DNA of 64,000 nucleotides from Colletotrichum lupini (taxonomy: Eukaryota; Ascomycota; Sordariomycetes; Glomerellales; Glomerellaceae). The translations under genes and the position numbers were made by a program. Each line of letters starts with the position of its first letter. The first letter of the stretch is position 1. The stretch is from contig NC_064675.1 of the NCBI RefSeq assembly GCF_023278565.1, forward strand, positions 3,348,001 to 3,412,000, read 5' to 3'. Shown piece after piece: positions 10,775 to 21,117 of this stretch. The notes under the pieces were generated by a model. The model saw nothing but the letters and a program-made list of their open reading frames with translations, did not search any database and was not told where the DNA came from.

Positions 10775-12384
10775 ATGTCTACCTCGCAAACGGAGCTCCA
10801 GTACCTCACCCCGCACACCGGGGCCACGGTCCCGATCACGGAATCCTCAAAAGCGGCGGTCTCGACGACGCGCGACCGGTACACCACCGCCGCAACAGAG
10901 TCCGGCACCAGCAGAAGAAGCAGCGGCGACGAGAACGGCGTCGCCGCCGATGGTGTCCTCCACGACGCCCACAGCGCGAGCCAGGAGTTCTCCTCCCTCC
11001 CGCCCGTCGACGGCGGAAAGCGGGCCTGGCTCTTCTTGGCCGCTTGCTTCGCCGTCGAGATGCTCGTCTGGGGGTTTCCCTTTGCCTTTGGCGTCTTTCA
11101 GAACTACTACTCCACGAACCCGCCGTTCGCTGGGCAGCCTAACATTGCCGTCATCGGTACCTGCGCCATGGTAACCCCCTTCCCCCTTTCACTCACTCTT
11201 CTTGCTGACACCCTCCTCCCTTTCTCCTCTCGAAACCTCGAGCAAGGAGCCACAACCCGGACCAAACTGACATCTTGACAAAGGGAATAATGTACCTGGG
11301 CGGCCCCATCCAAACCGCCCTCCTCCGCCTCTACCCCCGCCAAACCCGCTACGCCCCCATCGCAGGCCTCCTCATCATGTGCATCGCCCTCGCAACCTCC
11401 TCCTTCTCCACCACGGTACCCCACCTCATCGTAACCCAGGGCATCCTCTACGCCATCGGCGGCGGCATCACGTACATGCCCTGCATAGTCTACATCGACC
11501 AGTGGTTCGTCCGCCGCAAGGGCTTCGCCTACGGCATAATGTGGTCCGGCACCGGCCTCGCCGGCGTCTTGCTCCCCTTGCTAATGGAATACCTCCTCGG
11601 CACCCTCGGTTTCCGCACCACCCTCCGCCTCTGGTCCGGGCTACTCTTCGCCCTCACCGCGCCGCTGGCCTTCTTCATCAAGCCGCGCGTACCGGTGTCT
11701 ACGACGACGGCGACGACGACATCGTCAGCGGACGCAACGCACGCGCGCCCGTTCAACAACATGCGCTTCCTCCTCTCCCGCCCCTTCCTCCTACACCAGG
11801 CCGCAAACACAATCGAGGCCCTGGGCTTCTTCCTACCGGGGATCTACCTCCCCTCCTACGCCCAATCCACGCTCGGCGCGTCCCCCTACGCGTCGGCCCT
11901 CACCATCCTCCTCGTCAACGTCGCCTCCGTCGTCGGCTGCGTGGCGATGGGGACCCTGGTCGACCGCTGGTCCGCGCCGTCGTGCCTCGCCCTCGCCAGC
12001 GCCGGCGCCACCGTCGGGACGTTCTTGCTGTGGGGCCTTTCGCTGAACCTGGGGGTGCTGTACCTCTTCTGCGTCGTGTACGGCCTCTTCGCGGGCGCGT
12101 ATACGTCCGCCTGGCCGGGGATCATGAAGACGGTGACGGAGCACGAGAGGGAGCGTGGGAGGGGCGTCGACCCGATCATGGTGTTTGGCATGTTGGCGGC
12201 CGGGCGCGGGGTCGGGAACGTGATTTCGGGACCGTTGAGCGGGGTGTTGGTGCAGGGGAAGCCGTGGGCTGGGGAGGCTGGGTTTGGGTACGGGAGCGGG
12301 TATGGGACGTTGATTGTGTTTACGGGGGTCACGGCCTTCGTGGGGGGTGCTACGTTTGTGTGTAAGAGGCTTGGGTGGTTGTGA
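10775..12384 (+). CDS. MFS transporter, monocarboxylate (MCT)-like
   Basis: Plasma-membrane or organelle secondary transporter of the major facilitator superfamily. Exons 10775-11170 and 11284-12384 are joined by a 113-nt phase-0 intron with an actgac branch point, giving about 498 residues. A cytosolic Ser/Thr-rich tail of some 80 residues precedes the MCT signature DGGKRAWL at the first membrane segment. Twelve hydrophobic segments follow, with a Thr/Ser-rich loop between halves and the inter-segment motif DQWFVRRKGFAYG typical of the Mch/MCT group. Substrate cannot be read from sequence; relatives include riboflavin and carboxylate carriers and carriers in metabolite clusters. It is convergent with the PQ-loop gene. 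Its promoter is squeezed between the start codon and copy A of the TIR element. Confidence 0.88.
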
Positions 12385-12845
12385 GATGGTCGTCGCCGAG
12401 GTTGGAAGAATCAAGGAGTTGGATAGAGGATGATGGATCCAACGTTTGTGTTTGTTGGTAGCAAATGGTATCTTCAGCTTGCAAAATGAAGAGGCCACCG
12501 TGGAAGGTGAAAGGTGAAAGGAATGACTTGTAGATCTAGCCTTGTTGCGATCTCGCATGCGATTCCCAAGGCTGCTGCCTCTAAGGTATGATACAACAGC
12601 CAACATATATCTTTCTTGAGCTGCCCCCTTACCCCTTTCCCCTTTTTTATTTTCCGTAGCGGTCAAGTAACCACCTTTTTATCCCAAGTCTCTTGATTCT
12701 TGATCCTGTAATGCGATAGATACTTTTATAGTAAAACAATGACCACCAACCCTTTTTTTCCGTGTATCAAAGACGCCTTAGATGAAAAGAGACAAAGTCA
12801 CAAATGCGATTCTTCAAAAACAGCAACAAAAAGAAAATGCCCCTC
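12385..12845. other. Convergent intergenic region
   Basis: The stretch separates the stop codons of two converging genes and should hold both 3' UTRs. No gene or clear repeat is seen. Confidence 0.5.
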
Positions 12846-14124
12846 TCACGGGTAAACAGAGTCACCGCGAGCAAGCAGCGGCCTCTGGTCCCACTGGTCC
12901 TCATCAACGCTCTCATCATCACCCTCCTCTTCGTCATCACTCGCAAACTCGTCGGTCCGGTACATGAAGTACTGGGCAAAGATGCCCATATCAAGCAACA
13001 ACGTCCCCAGACTGCCCGCCAACCAGCTCAGGTTGACGAGCATATAACGGCCGTAAATAGCGCTCGCCTCGCCCGGCGCGCACTCGTCATGCTTGCAACG
13101 CGGGTCGTAGGCGAAGATGCTCAGCACGTACGTCAGGTTGCCGAGGCACGCGAAGAGGAAGAAGAGCATGCTCACGCCCTCGGTGGACTTGCGGCGGTAG
13201 TTGAGGAGGAGCTGGGGCAGGCGGGAGCCGAGGTAGAAGACGGCGCAGAGCCAGCCAAAGACCTGGCCGAGGGTGTTGAAGGTCAGGGTGGTGTCGTCGT
13301 CGTCGTTGGGCTGGTGGTGGTTGCCCGGTTCCTCGGCGTGCGGGGAGTACTTGCGGCTCAGGAACCAGCCGACGACGCCGGCGGCGCAGACCATGAGGAC
13401 GGCGGTGGTGTTCCAGGCGACGGCCTGGAGCGCGGTGGACGGTCGCGGGGGAGGGGCCGGGGCGGCGCTGCCGCTGACACCGCTTTCGGGGCGCATGGGT
13501 ACGGCGGGGGAGAGGTTGGACCAGTCTGAGCCGCGGCGCTCGCGGTCGACAATGGGGTTGGGGAGGAGGCCGGTGCGCTCGTTGGGTTCGCCGGTGCGGT
13601 TGCGCGGCTTCGGGGCCGGGGGCACAACCTCGTCTTTCCAGGTGAAGCCCCTGTAGTAGAAGCACTGGGCCAGGAGGACCATATCGGCAATGGTGTAGTA
13701 GATGGCGAGGATGATCTAAGGGGTAAGGAGTCATAGCGTCAGCCGGGGTTCTCACGCAGTGGTGAAGGTAGGCTGGGGCAGGGACGTTGGGCAAGGGGTT
13801 CTCTTTCTGGTGTAGGTGACTCACCATGGTAGGGAGGACGCCCTGGAGGACGGCGCCCAGTATGTTGAAGACATCGCCGGCGAGCCAGACGATGATGAAC
13901 TGCAGAGAGAGACCATCTGCGCTGCCGCGGCGGAAGTTCTCGAGGATCTGGGGGGAGAAGACGACGACCCAGCAGGCGATTGAGATGGAGCTATGCGCAT
14001 TGTGTGAGCCATTGAGGAATGCAATTGATGGATTTGGTAACGGGATTGCGAAAGGTCATGCTTACCCGCAAATGCCAGATATGGCCTCGACGTCGAGGTT
14101 GAGCGGTGCGGTAGGGGGCGCCAT
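12846..14124 (-). CDS. PQ-loop vacuolar membrane transporter (Ypq/PQLC2-like)
   Basis: A seven-helix PQ-loop protein of the family that exports cationic amino acids from vacuoles or lysosomes. Exons 14124-14066, 13990-13825 and 13715-12846 keep frame through two short introns and give 364 residues. The two PQ motifs are visible: SPQILENFRRGSADGLS near residue 30 and SRLPQLLLNYRRKSTEGVS in the second half, separated by a long hydrophilic loop rich in Pro, Arg and Ser. The C-terminus is acidic (DDEEEGDDESVDEDQ). The start ATG lies at the head of a short hydrophilic leader MAPPTAPLNLD, usual for this family. Vacuolar location and amino-acid substrate are inferred from Ypq1-3 and PQLC2. Confidence 0.88.
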
Positions 14125-15194
14125 GATGCGATTTCGGAGGGGGGGTGGGCAATGTGATGACCAGAGAGGATCAATGAAAGGGGAGAGAAGGGTAGGTAGG
14201 TATCGGTGGATGCAAGCTATAAGAGTTGAAGAGAGATTTTCTAGAACAAAGAAAGATTAAACGACTAGATGGAGATGAATTCTACAAACAAAATGCCAGG
14301 TGAGCGCTCATGCAAGACGCACCAGCAACAATGGGGTTTGGGGCAATGAAAAAAGATGGAGGAAGAAGTTTTTCTTGTCTGTCCCTCCCGAAATCTGACG
14401 ATGAAAGTAGGAAAGACTTTTTTTTTCCGTATGCATGCCACCTGGAATGAGAGACATCTGCATTCGCGAAAGTCACCACCACCTAATTTGCAGGGCCCTT
14501 TTTTTCCCTTCTTCGGTCGCCGCTCGCGCCATCCGAGTCCACGTGCGCTGGCAAGTTTTCTCTCAGCTGGGATTTTAGCGACTGGCCACGACGTCACTGA
14601 CCAAGCCGGAAGAGGGAATCCAAAATGCGGGGGAATCGAGCGCTAACCATGCGCTGAAACGCCCACTTTTTTTCAGCGCCAGGTACCTTACCTAGCTGGC
14701 CGCCCTTGGGTTTTGCTCAAGCTGTCCGGGTGTGCATGTCAGCTTCGCCTAACTTTCAGGTCGGCCTTCTTCACACTTTACACTACGTGTATCTGATGTT
14801 AAGGGAGTGCCGTCAGCTGAGGCGTCTTGCGTTACCTCCTCGTTGCCGAATCTCAACCAGATTTCCTCACGGTGGAAGCTTACCTGAAGTACCTATATGG
14901 AAAGATCGTAATTTGGTTCGGAGGATTAGTTTCAACCCCGGCGCAAGCTCGGATTTGGACTCGTCTCCACTGGACGGAAGGTCAAAGACAGGCATCACCT
15001 TACCTAATCAGAGGTACGAACCTTCACCATCTTGTTGCTGACCAATTTGGCTGTCGCTGTCTGCACCTTTCCCACCTCCAAACTTGCACGAACACTGGGC
15101 ACCTATTTGAACGATGTCTTATTGCAGTCGTTTTGCTAGCGCATCACTGCATATTTTCTCACATCCAACCCATGTATCAGTCTATGCGACTACC
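14125..15194. other. Intergenic, about 1 kb, no supported gene
   Basis: Holds the upstream region of the PQ-loop gene and the 3' flank of the isochorismatase gene. A 250-codon open frame on the plus strand begins here and runs into the hydrolase exons, but it has no recognisable domain. Confidence 0.45.
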
Positions 15195-16026
15195 TCAGGC
15201 CTTGGACTCACTCTCAAGAACCCAGTCTCTAACCGTCGTGACATTCTCCACAATCAACGGCCAGATGAGGTTCGTCGCGGCATCCTTCGCCTCAGTGCTG
15301 AAGCCAGCAGTCGCATCGGATCTGTGTACCTTTTGTCAGCAAAAGAAGACTACTTACACACACTGCAACGCCTTGGGGCACTCACAAAAGGGTAACATGG
15401 AAGCCACTGCGCATCCGTCGAAGCACCCATTGTCAGTTCATACCCTCTCCTCAAATAGTTGTTTCTTCCGCCCAATGTCCACTTACAGCTCTCTCGCGTC
15501 CCGCGCCGTGGCTTCAAGACAGGTATTGGCAATCATGCCTGCCATAACGAGGTGCGTAACACCCCTCTGTCGCAACTGATAGTTCAAATCGGTATTGGCA
15601 AACCCGCTGTAACACATCAATATTCGATGCCTTGGACCAAGGCCCTCAATACCCCTCGCAACAGCCTCACCTATTATTCCAATGCCGGCTCGCAACAACG
15701 TCCCCGTTCCCCACCACATCCGGCTCAAGCCCCTCCAAGATCTCCGCGCCCCAGCTGCCCTCCGTAATGCCCTTGGCCGCCGCCAGACCCTTGTGCGAGG
15801 GCGTGAGGTGCGTCCACCCGGCATAGTTTCCCTCCTTCCACGTCTTGTGCAGGGCGTAAAAGATGGGCATCTTTTGCTTGCGCGCCGCGGCGACGAGGGT
15901 GCGCAGGTTATCGTTTGTGCCCGTCGCCTCGAGGGATTCTTTTACGGACGGGTAGATTTTGCCCTCGTGGTGGAGGAATTCGTTGTAGGGGTCCACGAGG
16001 ACGATTGCTGTGGAGGGGGTGGCCAT
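15195..16026 (-). CDS. Isochorismatase-like cysteine hydrolase
   Basis: Small hydrolase of the isochorismatase/nicotinamidase fold, which cleaves amide or enol-ether bonds through a Cys-Asp-Lys triad. Modelled exons are 16026-15671, 15606-15487, 15446-15386 and 15329-15195, giving 223 residues. The catalytic Asp is in IVLVDPYNEF, a candidate Lys in YALHKTWKEG and the nucleophile Cys in MAGMIANTCLEAT; the C-terminal signature SDATAGFSTEAKDAA follows. Exons 1, 2 and 4 are clear. The third is uncertain: it needs a 40-nt intron and inserts about 17 unusual residues before SDATAGF. A second model skips it, joining 15487 to an acceptor just before A of SDATAGF, at the cost of the GYELTM strand. The substrate cannot be inferred. 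Confidence 0.8.
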
Positions 16027-17111
16027 GGTGATGATGTTGTTTGGTATGGATACATAAGTTTGAGAATTTTGGAAACCTGGATTTGGACTGCTGTGGAATC
16101 TAAGGGCATGCTCCAACCCCAAGCATCAGACCAGACCTAATGAGACTCTTTATATGAGATGAGGAAGCAAGAGGGTGGTGATAACCATTCAGCTGCGTCG
16201 AACGACGGATGACAAATTCCAGACTTGGAGTGGGCGTATGGGCTCTGGCACAATGACACACCACAGCCAGCCAAACTCCCGCCGATTAGATGAACGTCCC
16301 GAGCAGGACGCGGTTAACATATGCAGTACACCTGCTTCACCCTATGTGAATCGGATTTTCTTGTCCCTCCACCCCTCACTCTGACCACGGCAACACGTAT
16401 ACGTGTACAGATCCTGCCCAACAATCGTCTCACACAGAGGCCGTCACAATCACGCTTGCCGCGGGGTAGCAAAGTGGGATGACCAATCTCGCAAGACCAA
16501 AGCGGGCTCGGTCACAATAGACGACTCCTCAATCTAAACCTGGACCGGGAACGGACTCTCGGTCGAATTGAATTGAATACGACTTTATGATGCAAGTGCA
16601 ACTTCACCCCCATGATTTTTGGGGTGTATGAGGAACAAATGGTGTTGGCGTAGAAACAGCCCGCACCTCCCCACGTCTGGTGAAATTGGTCAGCAAAGTG
16701 GTTCTTGTCATCAGGGACGGTTTCGGCGTCCGCGCCTTCGGCCGGAAACCCCTCGACACAGTGTGCGAGATAAGTACTCCTCAAAGAGCCCGGTAATACG
16801 AATCTCGTTTACCTCGCCAGGATTTGACTTCGTCATGCAGGAATCTACGGCGCGCTCGACACGAACGGTCAAGACCAGTCCCCAAAGTCCCCCATCCACA
16901 ACTCAGGATCAGGAGCAGACCAACATGGTGGAATTGGTCTGCTTAACCATGAGTTATGAGGCACTCCCACATCCATACCCGTACCTCTCCTTGGTCTTGT
17001 AAAAACCCTCCCCCTGAATATCTGTACACAGGGCTTGATTACAAATTTCGATAAGGCACCCCAACCACATGAAAGCATCACACGAAACCCCCACGCCTCC
17101 CGCCCTACCTA
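16027..17111. other. Intergenic, about 1.1 kb, no gene seen
   Basis: Upstream of the isochorismatase-like gene and downstream of the PHD gene, both on the minus strand. Short frames here lack domains or splice structure. Confidence 0.5.
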
Positions 17112-18380
17112 CTACGACATCAACGCCGAGAGCTTCCGCTTCCACTCCTCCAGCGCCCGCTCGCTCTCAACAAGCCTCTCCCGACTCGCCTCCAGCTCGG
17201 CGCGCAAGCTCCTATTTTCCGCCCTCAACCCAGCCGCCTCTTCAACAGCCTTCTCCCCCAGCGCAGCCTGCGCCCTAAGCTGCTCCATCTCCGACGCCGA
17301 GACGCGGCCCACGTCCGCCGCCCGCCTGGCCACCGCGAGCTCGCTGTTGCGGAGCTGTAGCTCCCGCTGCATCTGCGCGACCTGGCCCTCGACGTCGCCG
17401 ACCTTGTGCCGGAGCTCGTGGGCTGTCTCGAGCTCGGCGTATAGGAGCCGAAGCGCGGCGTCGACGTCTGTTGGGAGGGTCGTGTAGCGGGATTTGCGCG
17501 CGGCTGGCGCACGTGTTGTGGTGGATGAGCTGCTACGGGGCGGGTCATCCCGTGAGATTGCTGTTGTTGCTGATGTTGTTGGCGGAGGGAGGGCGGTGAT
17601 TCCGGTGCGACTGGTGCTTGATGAAGGGACTGCGGCTGTTTCCTCCCTACCAGCCGAGTGGGATGCTTTGGTGGTACGAGTCCTCCTGGCGGATGTACTT
17701 AGCGTGTCTTTAGACGCCTCGGTTGTTCTAGTCGTTTCTTGGTTCTGGTGAACTTGGTGCGAATTTGATAGATCTTGACGATCCGTGTCCTTAGTTGAGC
17801 GTGTAGCTCCCGCTGCCTCAGCTGCCTCCACAGGGGCCGATGATGATGAAGAAGCAGCCAAAGGCCGCATCTCCGGCATTAGAAACGGGGGATCTTTGTG
17901 CCAGTTCCGGTGCACGCACACTTCGCAAAAGAAGCAACTGTTGCCCTCAACGACAGAGTAAGTGCTCTCTTCGGGCCTGCAGGACTCGTGATACGACCTC
18001 TTGCAGGTGATGCAGTAGGTGAGACCCTTGGTCTGCCGGCAAATGAAGCAGAATTCATCGTGCTGTGCCCCGGCTTCTTTGTACCCGATATCGTTGTTAG
18101 TAGGTAGACTATCAAGCTTCGGATGCATTTCAACTTTCTTACCTTTCCAAGCTTTGTATCGTTCTAGAGCAGCGGGGATAGGAAGCGCTCGTGGGTCAAC
18201 TGAGCTTTCAGACTCCGGTGCTTGTTCTTCTGTTGGTAGATGATCGAGTTCACCCGACTCTTTTCTGGCAGTATAGGGGTTCGCGGAGCCACCACGCGCA
18301 CCACGAGACCTCCCGCGACGAGTTGGCTGTGCTGAACGTAGACGTTTCCTCGGCGGCTCCCTGCTTTCGTCGTTGTCCAT
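17112..18380 (-). CDS. PHD-finger protein with C-terminal coiled coil
   Basis: Single-exon gene of 422 residues if started at MDNDESREPPRKRLR; an in-frame upstream ATG would add 29 hydrophobic-basic residues and is less likely. A basic Arg/Gly-rich N-terminus (RRGRSRGARGG) precedes one zinc-binding PHD finger with pairs CFIC, CITC, HESC and CEVC at about residues 110-155. Next is a Ser/Thr-rich disordered stretch, then about 100 residues of coiled coil at the end. PHD fingers usually read histone H3 tails, so a chromatin role in the nucleus is likely, but no named orthologue is recognised. It is divergent from the second MFS gene. Confidence 0.8.
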   Translation of the reverse strand: MDNDESREPPRKRLRSAQPTRRGRSRGARGGSANPYTARKESGELDHLPTEEQAPESESSVDPRALPIPAALERYKAWKGKKVEMHPKLDSLPTNNDIGYKEAGAQHDEFCFICRQTKGLTYCITCKRSYHESCRPEESTYSVVEGNSCFFCEVCVHRNWHKDPPFLMPEMRPLAASSSSSAPVEAAEAAGATRSTKDTDRQDLSNSHQVHQNQETTRTTEASKDTLSTSARRTRTTKASHSAGREETAAVPSSSTSRTGITALPPPTTSATTAISRDDPPRSSSSTTTRAPAARKSRYTTLPTDVDAALRLLYAELETAHELRHKVGDVEGQVAQMQRELQLRNSELAVARRAADVGRVSASEMEQLRAQAALGEKAVEEAAGLRAENRSLRAELEASRERLVESERALEEWKRKLSALMS

Positions 18381-19087
18381 GACTTCGCTTTTTATGTATA
18401 TCCGGATACGCTGTGGGAGAGAGTAGTATAGGATCTTCTTGGTGAGAGACCAAATGTGTATAGCCACCGCTGGATTTTTAGAGCGCCTGTCAGGATAGAG
18501 AGATACGTAAGGGAAGATGAATGTGGCTGGGCACTTGGCAATAAAGTGGTGAGATTGTGCAATGAACGATCGTGCTGACTAATAACGCTGGCGCTGCTAC
18601 CTCTCCAGCACCAATACCTCTTGGCAAGCAGACACAATCAAAGATCGAACAAGTGGTGAAGAAACTAAGATAGACACTGTTACCTGACTGATCTTCGTCT
18701 ACAGCCAGGCCAAGTCGATTGACACAGTGTTGAAACTCTGGGAAGAGGGGTGCTCTTAGAACTCGAGTACATGTCGTAGCGATCGCGCTATCTGTGACCC
18801 AAATTTGTCATCGAAATGCAAGGCAGATTGCTCAAAGGGGAAAGGAATCCCGCAGTTGGCGTGGGTTTCTGCTGACCAATTTGGGCCGCAGGAGCGGGTG
18901 TTAGTCGCCGGTGAATTATCCTCGGTTCTTGGGAAGAGAAGCTCAGTGTGCTCCTCTGAGAGGGTTTTCCCACATCCCCCGTCGAGTTTTCTGATGAAAC
19001 TCTCAGAAGTGATTATTATTCGTTTGCCTCGAGTACACGCACTCTGAACTCCAGGGCTCAGAGAACGACAGCTTTCAACGAAGAACA
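18381..19087. other. Divergent promoter region (PHD gene / MFS gene 2)
   Basis: About 700 bp between two start codons pointing away from each other. I see no separate gene and no motif I can name with confidence. Confidence 0.45.
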
Positions 19088-20802
19088 ATGTTCAACACGA
19101 CAACCAGTAGCCCCGCCGGGTCTGATAGCAACGAGAAGAACTTCGAAGCGGGCGGCCCCGAGGATCATGGCGTCAAGGGTAGGCTGCAATTGGAATCGAC
19201 CGAGCCCGACAGCCATAGGGATTCTACCACGTATAAAACGTATCATCAGAGCGAGGACAACAGCTTGCCCAACCAGTCAACTGATGTAGTTGACCGTGTC
19301 ACAAGTCGTATTGCGAGTAGAGTCACCTCACGATCGACCATAACCCCTGGACCGCCACCCGATGGCGGATTAAGAGCTTGGTTGTGTGGTAAGTTGTATC
19401 AAGACCAAAGGTTTCTGTACTGAGCATGCTCCATTTACTCACCTTTCCCATCTTGAACAGTCTTTGGCACCTTTCTCGTCGTTATGAATACATGGTATGA
19501 CCCTAGAACCCCCCCCCCCAACCAGATAACTAAGAGGAACGATGTCAGGGGCATGATCAACTCCTTTGGCGCCTTCCAGAGCTACTACATCCAAACCCTC
19601 GACCGCAGCCCCTCGGACATATCCTGGATCGGCTCCGTCGAGATCTTCCTCCTCTTCTTCGTAGGCACCTTCACCGGCCGCCTCACGGACGCGGGCTACT
19701 TCCGCTCCGTCGCGACAGCCGGCTCCGTCCTCGTCGTCGCGGGCACCCTGGCGGCCTCGGCCTGCACGCGGTACTGGCAGCTCCTGCTCGCACAGGGGGT
19801 CTGCGTCGGCCTGGGCAACGGGTGCCTCTTCTGTCCCACGGTCGCCCTCGTCTCGACGTACTTTGCCGAGCGGCGCGCCTTCGCCATCGGGATCACGGCC
19901 TGCGGGAGCGGAGCGGGCGGCGTGGTGTTTCCCATTGTCGTTCGGGAGATGTTGCCGCGTGCCGGGTTCGGCTGGACGATGAGGACGCTCGGGTTCGTCC
20001 AGGCCGCTGCGCTGTTTGCCGCCTTGTCTTGTCTGAGGCCGAGGGTGCCGCCTCGCAAGACGGGGAGCTTGGTGGAGTGGGCGGCGTTCAGGGAGTTGGA
20101 GTATACGTTCTATGCCGTGGGGGCGTCCTTGGTACGTTGGTTTCCTGAAGAATCCTTCGTCTCTTCCTAGTCCAGCCACCAAAGTACCCAACCCCTGAGT
20201 TCAAACGAATGTTAACCTCTGTTGGAACTGGACAGTGCTTCTGGGCGTCCTACATCGTCTTCTTCTTCCTCGCAGCCTACGCCCGCGACATCCAAGGCGC
20301 CTCCTACGACACATCCCTCGACCTCCTCATAATCGCAAACGGCGTCGGCATCCTCGGCCGCCTCGTCCTCAACAGCCTCGCAGACCGCGTCGGCAACCTG
20401 ACAATGTTCGTCCCCACCGCCGGTGCCGCCGCAGTGCTGGCGTACTGCTGGGCGGCGCTGCCCATCGCCTCCTCCTCCTCGCGGGTGGGCCTCTACGTCT
20501 GGGCTGCGTTGAGCGGTATCGCACTGGGCGGCATCCAGGCGCTCTTCCCCTCCGCGCTGGCGTCGCTGACGGCCGATCCGAGGAAGCAGGGGGCGCGCAT
20601 CGGCATGGTGTTTACGATCGTGAGCGTGAGCGTGTTGACGGGACCTCCGATTGCGGGCGCGTTGGTGTCTGCTTTGGGGGGTAGGTATTTGGGTGCGCAG
20701 ATGTTTGCGGGGAGTAGTTTGATGTTGGGGATGGTGTTCATTTTCTTAGCGAGGGAGGCGAAGAGGAAGAGGGTGGGAGGGTCGTTTTGGGCAAAGGTTT
20801 AG
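19088..20802 (+). CDS. MFS transporter, monocarboxylate (MCT)-like, second gene
   Basis: A second MCT-type major facilitator, about 494 residues, from exons 19088-19388, 19461-19494, 19549-20131 and 20236-20802; all junctions keep frame. A 95-residue hydrophilic N-terminus leads to the signature PPPDGGLRAWLCVFGTF, then NTWGMINSFGAFQSYY, the typical first-helix region of fungal Mch-like carriers. Further marks are STYFAERRAFAIGI in the first half and NGVGILGRLVLNSLADRVGN in the second. Intron 2 is only 54 nt and contains a C tract. It differs clearly from the first MFS gene of this island, so the two are not a recent duplicate. Substrate is unknown. Confidence 0.87.
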
Positions 20803-20909
20803 GATGACATTGTCCCGTCTGTTTCCTTCATCTGTAGCTCGAGATCGAGCATCTTAGATACGTGTCTCGTCTCTTCTTTCACCAGTTTCCTTATCAGAAG
20901 CCACAGAGA

Positions 20910-20914
20910 CTTAG
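20910..20914. repeat. Target-site duplication, left of copia element
   Basis: CTTAG; repeated at 27432-27436 directly after the right LTR, as expected for a 5 bp retroviral-type integration. Confidence 0.9.
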
Positions 20915-21117
20915 TGTCGGATTAGAAATCCAATTCGACCGCAGCATACAACCGACTGCGCAGGGGCCAATTAGGGGGCCCTATTTACGATTATCGTAGC
21001 CAGCCTAACCTACGGTTAGAACCTCCTTTTTACACCTACGCAGATATTTATATAGTTTAATTAATCTCTTCGTTAACTACGGTTCGAACTAACTACCCTA
21101 TAATAGGGATACTAATA
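20915..21117 (+). repeat. Left LTR of copia element
   Basis: Begins TGTCGGATTAGAAATCC and ends ACTAATA, with the terminal CA mutated to TA. Differs from the right LTR at about two dozen positions, all transitions as far as I can align by eye. Confidence 0.92.

Noticed and set aside
12804..13529. 241-codon plus-strand frame
   Set aside because: It is the mirror of the PQ-loop gene on the other strand; the acidic and GC-rich codons create the opening.
14827..15579. 250-codon open frame on the plus strand
   Set aside because: It is antisense to the clearly supported exons of the isochorismatase-like gene and shows no domain.
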